A stretch of 22,296 nucleotides of DNA from Elysia marginata (taxonomy: Eukaryota > Mollusca > Gastropoda > Plakobranchidae), in assembly GCA_019649035.1 (NCBI GenBank), contig BMAT01005454.1:21087-43382 (forward strand). Reading direction: 5' to 3'. The position numbers and the translations under genes were made by a program. Under the pieces are notes generated by a model that had not been told where the DNA came from, ran no database searches, and worked only from the letters and a program-made list of their open reading frames with translations. Below, piece by piece: positions 1 through 11,300 of this stretch (position 1 is the stretch's first letter; the number at the start of each line of letters is the position of its first letter).

Positions 1-5
1 CCTAC

Positions 6-2379
6 CTGATGTGCTTGGCATGTCCACCTGGCTGTGTGCTCGTCTCACTAATTGAACCTCACGACCCAGTGAAGCTTTCAAGACGACCTGCTCCTCTACA
101 TTACCAAACCCCGCAGATTTTAGTTTGATAGGACTCGAACCCTGACCCTCCACAAATCTTAAGGATGAGGCAGAGTTTGAACCAAATGCTGCCTCTCTTG
201 CTGTCGTTGTTGCTGCTTCTGATAATGCTGCTGCTCTCGTTGTTGTTGTTGTTGTTAGCTTTGTTACGGCAGCTGCTGCTGCTGCAGGGCTGGGAGTGAT
301 GAGAGTTCTTGACGTGACTTCCTGCTGAGTCATCACCCTGGCAGGCTGAAGCTCACCAGAAATGTCTCGCTCGTTCGGTTTCAACTCCTTCAGTTCTTTC
401 TCCCTCTTGCGCTCCTCCCGTGCCTTCCGCGAGGCCTCTCTCTGCTCGCTGTGTTGAAGTTGCTCGAAAGTTCCCGCAGGCAGAGCCCCGAGCGTTTCCA
501 ACAGCTGGATGTGTTCCCGGGACTTGAGATGCTCCTGGTATTTCTCTCTAGTGGGGAACTCCATGTTGCAGAACACACACACAAACTTGTCGATTCCATC
601 ATCGAGCCCTGTATCTTTTCCTCTTGAATCATCAACTGTTTTCTCAGGCTGGGATGGCAGACCACTTTCAATGGGAACGACGGTTGGTGGAGTTTGGAGA
701 TCTTGACATACTTCTGCTTTACTTGACACCACCGTATTCTCAAATTTTGCTGCTACATCATTGTCTGAGGCAGGTTTCTCCACATCTGCAGTTGAATAGT
801 GGTTTAAAGATTTGCTCTTGACGAGTTCTCCCTGTTGCCGCTCACTTGTTGACCGGCTCATTACAGACCCTGGCTGGTCAGTGTCTAGAGACCCGTGAAC
901 CTGCGAACCAGCATGCTCAAGCACGGCAGTAGGGAAAGCAGTCCCGTCATCCAAGGACCTTTGTCTGCGCAAGAATCGGGATTTTCCCGAACTAAGACGA
1001 CGAGTTCTACGGGCTAGAGGATATCCACTGGTGGAGGAGGCGGAAACATCAGAGGTTAGTGGAGCTTTATCACCAGAGGGCAAGGGCTTGCAGGCCGTAG
1101 GAGGGTTGGTGAAACTTATGAAGGGGAGAGCACTCTTGTGGACAAGGGAGGCGATCGCGCTGTCACTTTGTGCCATCCTAGGAGGCTGGGTGGGAGCCGT
1201 TGCGTCTGAGCCTGACCCTCTCTCTCTCTCCATGCTGTTGGAGACTTTTGGAGTCGTAGCTGGCAAGACCGATGAATATACCAATGTTCCTGAACTTAAC
1301 GATGTTGCAGACAGTGCTTCCTGCATCATTGTATGGGTGGTTATGTTGGCTCGGCTCACCGAAGGCTGAACCATTGCAGGATTTCCTATAGACATGGACC
1401 CTGAAGGATATGTTGGCTCTGTAGAAGATGACACCCCAGCGGTAACCAATGTCTTTGCCAATGGCATGTTTTCAAGCATTGATGTATCATTGTCTCTGAC
1501 ATGAGAGGAAGCATCAGAGACCGACACCGTAGTATCTGGAGAAATATCCATAGCACAATTGTTGCTGTCTGCAGCAGGAGACTGAACCATAGGAGAATCG
1601 TCTAAACTTGGGCTTGGAGTTCCACTCGACGCACCCGTGATGGTTACTATAGGTATAGGGTGGAGAAATTTGTGTGTTCTCATGACTACAGAGGTTTCCT
1701 CTTCTTCGTCCTCCTCGTCCAAGCTCTGGCTGTTACCCGGGAACGGAATGTTGAACTGGAATGGGTGGGTTTGTCCCTCCAGAACCAGACTTGGTGTCGA
1801 AGGGATGTCTTTACTCCCAGTGTCCAGCATGGGCTCGCCAGCCGCCAACTTGCGAACAAACTGACCAATGATAGGCCCTTGGTCTGCCGGCTGCCTCTGG
1901 GTCTGCCGTGAGGAAACATACGCTGGTAAAAATGCCAGAAGAGAGGAGTTGAGGTTTGGCTGTGACGATGATTTCCCTAATGCGGCTGAGCAGGAAGTGG
2001 TACCTGACACTGACCTCGCAGCTTCTGAGGTTGTGTCAGAACTTCCTGCTGCTTGCATAAGATGCAGATTGATTGGTCTTGGGTTAGAAACTGCTCCTTC
2101 AAATGTTGATAAAGGCTGGTGAGTAGTTGATGGTAGGAACACATTGTCTTCTTCTTCAGAGGCATCTCTTCCAAGTGAAGCTGGGGCAGAGGTTGCTTGG
2201 ATTTCACCTGTTACCCTATCATCCTCGGGAAGTTTCTCATCCTTGTAAGCAAACTTTTCTATCTCAGACGTCTCGGATAAAGAACCGCTCTTGAAAAAGA
2301 ATTTCTTTGCGCTGGGCATTGGGGAATCCATTTCCTCTTTGAGCTCAAAGTCCGCCTCACTAGCAGGAGCAGGAGGAGT
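6..2379 (-). CDS. HIVEP: HIVEP/shn exon 9 of window: long C-terminal exon with extra zinc finger
   Basis: Acceptor is TTTTTTAACTTCTCAG|ACTCCTC. The frame stays open for about 791 codons to the window edge, where TCAG|GTAGG at positions 6/5 looks like a donor, although the exon might continue past the edge. It begins [20 protein letters not shown] and contains a Ser/Thr/Pro-rich body, an acidic run near 1700, and basophilic-kinase-type motifs RRLSSG and RRQRSLDD near 980-960. An extra zinc finger [10 protein letters not shown]...H-X5-H has ligands at exon residues 601, 604, 617 and 623 (about 513-579). A charged segment ([17 protein letters not shown]) follows, then Ala- and Thr-rich runs at 234-286. 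No stop codon was met, so the protein continues beyond the window. Confidence 0.88.
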
Positions 2380-5300
2380 CTGAGAAGTTAAAAAATTTAT
2401 AAAATAATTAAATTTTAATTTTGTTCCCTTGTACGTTAACATTACAGTAGAAACCTGCTAAATCAAAACCTGATAATTCAAAAATGATCTCAGAGTTTAA
2501 AGTTTTTCTAAGTGTTTTACATTCAACTGCCAACCTCTCATCAACTGGTTCCAGTACTCTGAAGCCCCAATTTCAGTTTTTTCCAAGGCAGTTCAGTATT
2601 CGCAACGTCAGCAATATCCAACAAAGATGTGACACACTCAAAGAGAAAAATATGGTTCTGAATTTTCTAGAAGTCTTTGGCGTTAAAATTGTCTAAAATT
2701 TAAGTTATATGTTGCTCTAACAGAAAATTTGAAGTTGAATTTCAAAGATATTGACTCATATTTTGGAAAAAAAGATTGCGTCATACATTTGACCTTCTCC
2801 CATTATAGATCTAGAATATATAGAATTTCCTTTTCATTTTACTAATCTCGAGTATTTCTAAAGTGAAAGCTCATTTCAGTATTTTATTTTTAGGATTGAC
2901 ATCAGCGCTTCAAAATTTTGATAGTCACTGAAACCAGTACGAGTTGGCAGCTCTGCTTACAGGCATTTTGTATTCTGTATAAGATAGAGGCTTATAATGC
3001 ATTGCGATCCCATAAATTGCTTTGTCTCCTATGCCTGTTACACATCAAAGGTATACATGTACAATATTGTGCAAGAACGAAAAAAAAAAAAAGAACCAGA
3101 GAGATTGTAGTTATAATTTTTAAAATCTTAAACCTTTTAAGTTTTAATCAGAGTGTGATTTCTTTTTCCACTTTGAGTTTGTTAGATTTGAACTCATAGT
3201 TCAAAGTTTGAGAAGTTCGATTCCCTTAAATATAATTTTAATCTCTGGCATATAGAAGATTCTCCTTTTGTTCCTCAGTAATTTCACTTCTTTGAAGCAT
3301 GAAAGACTTATAAGAAACAGCGAACACCCCATAATGACATGGTTGGTTGTTTGAATTTTAACGTCTTTTTTCAACTACAAGGTTATATCAGAGACGGCGC
3401 TTGGGACAATTGAAAGCGTGCTGCCACACTGTGATGTACGGAGCGTTGCATACACCACACCCAGTCACATTATCCTGACACCAGGCCGACCAGTCTTAGC
3501 ACTAAATCAATAATGCCAGACACCAGGCGGATCAGCTACTAATACCAATTTTATTTAAAGTCCTTTGTTTGACTCGGCCGGCGATCGAACCTGTACCTTC
3601 CTTTCTCTGAGCGAGTGTCTTTACCGCTAGGCCACAGAGACGGTGCCATAATGACATAGAGAGGTGTCTCTGACCCTAGAATCACTAAGACGGTTGGTTT
3701 AAAGAAAGGTCATGTGAGAAAAGAGGTTTTCAACTAGTCATAGACAGGAAATACTCTGAGTCAAAAAAAGCTGATTCTTTGTACAAAATTAGATCCTCAT
3801 AAATCAAAGCTTTTGTCCATTTCCAACGATAATTGAAAAATGAGGTTTCAACTGCACCCGGCATATTCTTGATGCTTAAGATAGATGAAGGGACAAAAAC
3901 ATGCTGAGGGGATAGTTAGAGAAGGGAACAGAAAAGATAAATAAAGAGGAAAGCAGACACGTCCAGACGTGTAGGACTAAAGGGAAAAACACCAGATGAG
4001 GGATGAATAAAACAAAAAAAAAGGCCAAATAGGCAACAAAATAAAAAATCAACTTGAAACAGTGTTATCTGCTTAAAAAAAACCCTGTTTGAGACAAAAT
4101 TTGGTTTACTGTAAACTGGATTTTTGGTCTTTTTCTTTCTTTCCATTTTAATAAAAATATAACTGCGTATTAATATAAACTTGAAAAAAAAATATATAAA
4201 TGTTTCAGCTCTGAGGGATTTCTCTCAACAGGACTGCACTGTATTTGAACAGATACTAACATATTTCTGATCCTCCACGAGGCCAGGTTCCTTCTTGTGT
4301 GTAGGAGTGGCCGAGTCAGTAGAGGCCAGGGGTACTGTAGCTGTGTCGGTGAGACCTGGGACCTGCAGGCCCGACAGCGGCTTCGTTTCTGACATCAGGC
4401 GAGTGATCAGAGCCTGGAGCTTATGTTGGGCTGGAGAATATACACAAATGCAACCAAATTTATATTTTGTAACAGTAGCGGTGACATGTTAGACACGATG
4501 CATCTTTCAATTCGGCTAAGATGAATTAAAATATAACTTAAACTAACAAAACAAAGTTCTAAGTGGTGAAGAAAAATTTTAAGCCCTTGCTTAATCTAGG
4601 CATAATCACATTGATTAAATTCAAATTGGCACAGTAATGAAAGAGTTAATACATTGATTACATTAAAAATGACACAGTAATGAGGTAATCAACATATTGA
4701 TTAAATTAACAATGGCACAGTAATGAAAGAGTCAACACATTGATTACATTAACAATGGCACAGAAATGAAAGAGTCAATACATTGATTACATTGAGAATA
4801 GCATAGCAATGAAAGAGAGAAAAGAAAGGAATAAGAGAGGAAGGGCACAAAAAGAGAGAAGTGATGATTAAAACGAGAGACTTTCATATAGATAAAAAGA
4901 TGAATACACAGAGAGACATAGAGACACAGCGACAGAGAAGCAAGCATTGAAAGTGGAGCAGTGACCCTGTGTGAGGAAATACTAGCATTAAGTGTACCGT
5001 CGCGTCGAGCTGTTTCATCCACAATTTCTCTGGACTTGGACTCGCTTGGCAGAGCAAGATCTTGTAGGCTCCGGGCGATCTCTGCATTCATACTGTTGGG
5101 ACTTTGGGCTAATGACGGGAAACAAAAAGGGGCAAATTTTTAGTATCTAGGAGTAAAAATTACCTACTTTAGTCTTTCTCTCTCCCTCTCTCTCTCAATC
5201 TGCACCGGTCTCTCTCTTTGTCTTTTCATTTTCCTCTTCCTCTCTCTCTATCTGTATTTTTCTTACTCTTATAAAAAAATATTAAAGTTTTCGAAAGATC

Positions 5301-8300
5301 TATATAAGTTTCCTTTGAAGAGTTTTGTATGAAAAATTTTAATGACACAAGTAGAAAAACAAACCCAAACTTAGATCTAGCAATAGACAAGTGCGGTGGA
5401 GTGACGCAACAAGACAGAGCAAGACCAGAATAGGAATTGAACCCGCACCATCCACTGCTTTGTCAATGATGGTAATTGTCTTTATCTAAATCATGATAAG
5501 GATATTAACCCACGAAGTGTCGGCCGGCCGATTAAATCGGCCTATACGATTAAATCGGCCTATAAACGGGAATTTTTTTTTAGCACTAATGCTAATGGAA
5601 ATTATGACGCAAAAATTAATATGGACACTTCTAGGGTTAAAGATATTATTAGATATTAGACCAAAAGACTTGTTTTAAAGAGATGCTTTACAAAAGAGCA
5701 TATTTTATATTGCGCCTAATCCATTAGACCAAAAGACTTGTTTCAAAGAGATGCTTTACAAAAGAGCATATTTTATATTGCGCCTAATCCATTAAAATGC
5801 TCTCAGGGTTTCACATAAGTTCTGTGACAGGGTATTTATTATCATTCAAATTGCCTTTTTTTCTCACAGAGGAGTTGCAGTAACAGTGCATCACTCTGGC
5901 ATACTGATAAGATCTTTCACTGCCTATTGCCAGGTACTCATTAAAGGCTTAAGTGAGGAGGTTAAAGATCAGTAAAGAGCCTTTCTCAAGGGCTAAACGT
6001 CAACCTGCTGAATGCAAGGATTGAACGCCGAACCTCTCGTCAACCACTAGACCACGACGCCACACAGTAATAGCCAGTAATAACAGTAATAACTATTATA
6101 AGATTTAGAATAATATTCATAATCATCAACCTAACACCAGAATCTGAAAATGTACCTGAAGAGTATAAAGATGACGTTAAAAGAAAGAAAAGTCAGAAAA
6201 AAGCCAGTGAAACCATGCACATACCTCTCTTCTTGGAAGGTGAGTGGGAGCGATAGAAAGAATCTGTTGAATCGGATCGTCTGAAAGAGAGGGGGGAAAA
6301 ACAAAAAAAAAGTTACCAAAATTAAGCAAGCAAAATGATAGGCGACATGTAAAGCCAAGTCCAAATAATTTAGAACCTTGATAATTCAAATGTCAGTCGA
6401 CCGGGAGAAATCAGGCACAAGCCAGATTTTTTACAGATTGACATTTAAACATTTATCATTTCTATGTTCTCAAAACGGTTAAAAAAAACTTATTCCTCTA
6501 GCTTATTATATAACAGGGATGCAAGCGGCCCATGCTCAAAAAGCAGGAAAATTTTACACTCTGTACGTGCACTAACAGAACTTTTGATGGATCAATTCAA
6601 AGAGATAGATACAGCTCTGTACAAGTGCCTACATAGCTATACAACTAAAAAGAAATGTTTGATTCTCTATGACTCTTGATTTAGGACGTTTTCTTTAACA
6701 ATTAGGTCATAATTTTTTCAAGTTTTCATGCTTTTTTAGTGAAAGAAAACTGCTAAAAAATCGGAATTCCTGCAAAAATCGGAAAACTTGCACCCCTGAT
6801 ATAAGTCTTGAGTTATTTCATTTTGAAGACAATAAAAATACTACATTATATTAGAGAACAAATTAGGGGCCGTTTACAAACCATGTGGACAGATTTTGCC
6901 CATTTTTCAGATCCTCCCTCCCCCCTGTGAACAGGTGTGGCCAAAAGTGGGTTTAAACGTTTAAACTCAAAGAGTCAACTTTAGCAATACAAACTTGATA
7001 CAAACTTTGTGGGTTTAAACGTTTAAACTCATAGAGTCAACTTTATCGATACAAACTTTGTGGGTTTAAACGTTTAAACTCAAAGAGTCAACTTTAGTGA
7101 TACAAACTTTGTGGGTTTAAACGTTTAAACTCAAAGAGTCAACTTTAGCGATACAAACTTGATACAAACTTTGTGGGTTTAAACGTTTAAACTCATAGAG
7201 TCAACTTCATCAATTCTGCCTTATTTGTCAATGTACCTTAAAGTTATAATCCTTGTGAGGTGGCCTGGATAAATCAAGCTCCAGTCAAAATTTAGACATA
7301 GTTACTACCACATCCACAGAGCTGCGGACCCCTAATCAACCGGTTCCAGTACTTTAAGACCTCTAGTATTTCCGTATTTTACAAAGCGTTTCAGTACTCA
7401 CTACGTGAACAAAGGTCTAACTAAGTTTTTTGTAGAAGTTTAAGTCTTTTATATTTGAAGTTGAACTGTCTCTACTCTAACCTTATTACTTTATAAGAAA
7501 TGGATGAGTTAAACAAAAAAAGACATAGACTTGGGGTCTTCTTAAAATGATCTGATGCATTTTTCAAGTAATCTCCTCATTTTAGAAGCCAAGACTTTAT
7601 GATTTCTCTCCACTTTTAGTAATCACAGATGTTTTCCCAAGTCAAGGCTAATTTTAGCATTTTAAGTGTGACATCGGTAGTCCAGTATCTTGGTACTCAT
7701 TCTGGTACTAAAATACTGAAATTGGTACAGGTTGGCAGCTCTGCATCCATACAGTTTTTTCATGCCCTTCAAGATGTTGGAAAAAATACAGCTCCCGCTC
7801 TTCTATAAACCGAGATATTTTAGTCGGTTGTTTTACAATTTTTTTTTCATTCATTGTAAGAGCTTGAAGTCTGAACGACTCATGCCTCATTTTCTTGGCC
7901 ACCTCACGTAACAGAAGCAGCAAAAAAGGGCACATGAAATCAATTAACACTACCTGTGTAACGAGTCTGCTCGCGAGCCAGGGGCCTTGGGATGTTGGGT
8001 TTGGCCAAAAGTAAAAGCTGGGGATGCTTCATCTATTGAGGATTGCCTGAGAAGATAATGGAAAAAAAAACCTACAGAAAATCTGAAAATTTGTTGCTCC
8101 TGTAACAGACCTGCCACTCTTCACAATGGAAAATCAGTATGATTGAGCTAAAAAATCAGTATTCAGTGTTAAAAAATCTGTATAACCATGTACCAGAATT
8201 TACAAACTCACAAACTCTTGCACTTTTTAGTAAAAACATTAATTAGCACTTCAATTTTAATATGGCCATCATAAGTTTAAAAAAATAATATAAAGACTAC

Positions 8301-11300
8301 CATGCTCCATTTAATAATACAGAAGGCCTACAGTAAAGTATTTTGGTACAGTACTGATGTCTTCTTTTCAGATTGTTCACAAAAAAATTACAAAAACTGT
8401 GAAATTACCTCTGAAGTTTGGCTCATTAAGTGATAGCTGCCAAGCAGTAAAAAATCAGTATTTTGTAATAAAAATCAGAAAATCAGTATTTTTGAACATA
8501 TTGGCCAAAAAATCAGTATAATACTGATTTAATCTGTATGAATGGCAGGTCTGCAGTGTAAGCCTGTAATGCAAGAGATACCTATGCTTTAAGGGTGGAT
8601 GATTTTAGAAAAAATTGTTACAACCGCATCGCTCTGTTTCCTGAAATCTACAATTTAAACCACTTAATTCGAATCTAAAAACACGATCTTTCTGTATAGA
8701 AAATTACTTCTGAGTGGGTTTGGGAGAGAAATTTACAAAGCGCTTATTATAAATCTAACTTGATTGGAAGTAAAGAAACTGCTAAAAAAAACAGAAAGAA
8801 AACTTACTAAGGCCACAAATTAAACTTCGATCTAAAAGAGTTAAACTTTCATAACTTCACATTATGAGTTTAGATCTACCAATGCTATAGAAGAAAAATA
8901 AACTTCACATCTAGAAAACTTCAAAGAATGAGAAGTTCTGATGACCAGGCTTCAGAAGAATCAGAAGATCTACAGAAATTTTCTTAAATTTTTTTAAGGA
9001 GCGTAGTGGCGGCAGGGTATAAGCTATGTTTCTCTAAGTGGCAAGGCGGTGGGTGCCGGAGCATCTATAAGTCGAAGGTTCGGGTCATACTAGGGGCAGA
9101 CATTTCGGGCATTTCCACTAAAAAGCCTACTTCTCTCCACTGCTAATTTCATACCTTTAAAACCTTTCAATAAATTTTCCTACCCATCTTTTACAAACAT
9201 AAGAGAATACGTCAAACTAACTCCAGTATGATAAATAACTTATACATCATATCAAACTATTACATTTTTCTGTTTATAAATTTCACCTTTTCAGTACTCT
9301 AGGGGAGGCCAGCCCAGAAGCATCCTGGTCAAATGAAGAAGACGCAGATATGGATTTCATTTTGTCCTCATCTTCGTCTTCCTCTGCTCCTTCGATATCG
9401 TCATCATCCATATCCTCTTCATCATCACCATCGTCATCTTCACCTTCATCACCAGATCCGCCCCCCGCAACAGTTCCGTCCTGGATGGTGGCCTCACGCG
9501 AGATTCGAACCTGCTCCTCTAGAGCAGCCATGTCAATCTGCGACTCATCCACCTCTGTCGGAACGGGGATTATGCCGAGCTCGTAGCACTTCTTCTGGTG
9601 TGACTGATTACAATAAGACAACAGTGCAACGTAAAATATCTTTTTAAAAAAGTTTTTTTTTGACACAGTTCAGGTCATCTTCTACTGGACCCAATGCGAT
9701 AATCGTAATAATGTTGGAAAACTTGAGGGTGGGTGTGGAGTAGAGCTTTTTTATGCAGTTAGACAAAGCAAGAACGAATTCTTGACATCTCTATAAAGTA
9801 TATTGTATATTGACAAGAGTTGGTACTTAGCAGGCACCTTTACAGGAAGCTTTGATAAACCTACTGAATATTGCAAAACCATTTTGATTAGGATGCAATG
9901 ATTTGATTACTGAAAATTTCTAGCCAGACAAACTTGAATCTTAACTTTCAAAAGTTACTCCTTGTTTTGAGTTAAAGAAAAAAAATCACACAGGATGATA
10001 TTTAACAAATCAGAATTCCTGATCGAAAAAAAAAACCTGTATTCATGACAGAAGAGATATTTTTTTTACATAGTTTAAGGTCAACATGTAATACATGTAG
10101 ATTTTTATCAACGTTTTTTAGTCAACGTCATTTCTTCATTTTGATTTTCTTAGAAAAAAAAAACAAAACAAACAAAAGGGTAGATGGTGTAAAGCTTCTA
10201 TCAAACACAGTCCTGTTGCAATACAATAACATCTAATAATATATCAGGAGGGATCCAAGACACAACTTCTTTCATTTTAGGGTAAAAATACAAAACTTTT
10301 AACATTGATAAAAAAAAGTCCCATGCCACACCTACCTTTGATTTCATATGCTTTGTAAGATTTCCTTTAGTTTTGAAAGAAAACTGGCAATGCCTGCAGT
10401 GGTATGGGCGTAGATCTGTATGTGTACGCAGGTGTTTCTTTAACATGCTCGGCTTCTTGCAACGTATGTGACACAAGTGACAAACGTATTTGCCGTAACC
10501 GCGTCCACGTACGTATTCATACTGCTCGTCACTCTTAAAACCCATGGCAGATCGGTACATCTTCATACGTTGTTTTCTGCTGCTGCTGTTGCTGCTGTTA
10601 TTACCATTGTTGTTGTTATTGCTGTTGTTATTTGTCACCATTTCTTTCACGGACGCTGGTAACAGATCTGTACTGCTACTGCGGCTTAAATCAGTTGAAT
10701 TTGATTTCTCATGAATCTGCTTGATATAAAGACAGAAAGAAAGAAAAAGAAAGAGAGAGAAATAAGATGATATGTTTAAAGTAAGAAGAGACAAACTATA
10801 CATCTTTCCAGTTCATGATTTACTTTAATTTAGACTTAGATACAAAAGCTGAATAAATTTTTTGATAAGATGAAAACAAAAGAGAGAGAGAAAAGGATGG
10901 TTCCAAATGAAAAAAATTTGTCTGAAGAACAATGAGAAATTTATGCAGTGTGACAGTGTTACAAAACGATCCCAATTCTCATTTTTTTTAGGTAATTGTC
11001 AATGGTGATTTAGTACTCAAGATGCTCCACAAAACAAGGCCCAACCTTAAAACTCCTACAGGCAAATCTGCAGAGCTGTGTTGTCGCCTTTCTGAGGGAA
11101 ACTGGTAAACTACTCCAGTGACATATGATATAATCAGTCGTCGCAAAAACAACAACATAGCACTGATACATCAGGCTTAAAGAGTTTAGCAAGCACAAAA
11201 ACAGAGCCAGTTTGGATACTTCCCTACTGCATGGCATAAAAATTAAGATTTGTGTAATCTTGCCAATATCACACCTACTAGGTCTTGCAACCAGCCCAAA

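Larger units (their letters stand above)
2380..4260 (-). other. Intron 8 of window (1.9 kb)
   Basis: Bounded by GTTAGT and CTTCTCAG. It contains the inverted-repeat element 2522-2955 and the SINE 3341-3645. A pogo-like CAGTAGAAACCTGCTAAATC lies at about 2446-2465. Around 3172-3231 there is a diverged dispersed repeat in opposite orientation to those in introns 1 and 4. No coding sequence recognised. Confidence 0.8.
5109..6224 (-). other. Intron 6 of window (1.1 kb)
   Basis: Bounded by GTATGT and CATTAG. It holds a (TC)n run at 5172-5254, a piggyBac-type MITE at 5509-5636, a 68-bp tandem duplication at 5655-5790 and a tRNA-like SINE remnant near 6019-6060. A box-B-like ggaattgaaccc at 5433-5444 may be another SINE trace, without a matching box A. 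Confidence 0.8.
6281..7953 (-). other. Intron 5 of window (1.7 kb), repeat nest
   Basis: Bounded by GTAGTG and TTTCAG. It contains inverted-repeat elements at 6513-6798 and 7317-7743 and the palindrome-bearing tandem array at 6947-7208. A stretch at about 6867-6932 starting ggggccgtttacaaacc and running to cctccccc resembles one end of a MITE type common in invertebrates; it abuts the array and seems truncated. Confidence 0.8.
8047..9286 (-). other. Intron 4 of window (1.2 kb)
   Basis: Bounded by GTGAAA and TTCTCAG. It contains the inverted-repeat element at 8106-8553, a diverged dispersed repeat at about 8822-8945 and a tRNA-like SINE remnant at 9039-9100. No coding sequence recognised. Confidence 0.8.

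Noticed and set aside
390..743. A 117-codon minus-strand frame
   Set aside because: It is a frame shadow of exon 9; the zinc finger and the continuous frame from the 2379 acceptor are in a different phase.
3580..3634. Possible tRNA gene on the minus strand
   Set aside because: Box A and box B are present, but they belong to the head of a SINE with a long body, a simple-sequence tail and target-site duplications, and the same body occurs again at 12193-12464.
4744..5091. 115-codon minus-strand frame starting MNAEIARSL
   Set aside because: Only its first part is coding (exon 7, in the same frame); after the donor at 4998 it runs into intron repeats and gains a hydrophobic stretch that is not real protein.
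6947..7208. CRISPR-like array of regularly spaced palindromic repeats
   Set aside because: The spacers are themselves repeated, the unit is a simple tandem repeat, and the locus is inside an animal intron.
9333..9647. Plus-strand frames rich in His/Pro or Ser
   Set aside because: They are the reverse strand of the Asp/Glu tract in exon 4; the composition comes from complementing GAT/GAG codons.
10228..10335. C-terminal extension of the ZAS-C frame ending QQDCV
   Set aside because: It is intron read-through; splicing at 10336 restores the missing His and the HIVEP-like sequence in the next exon.
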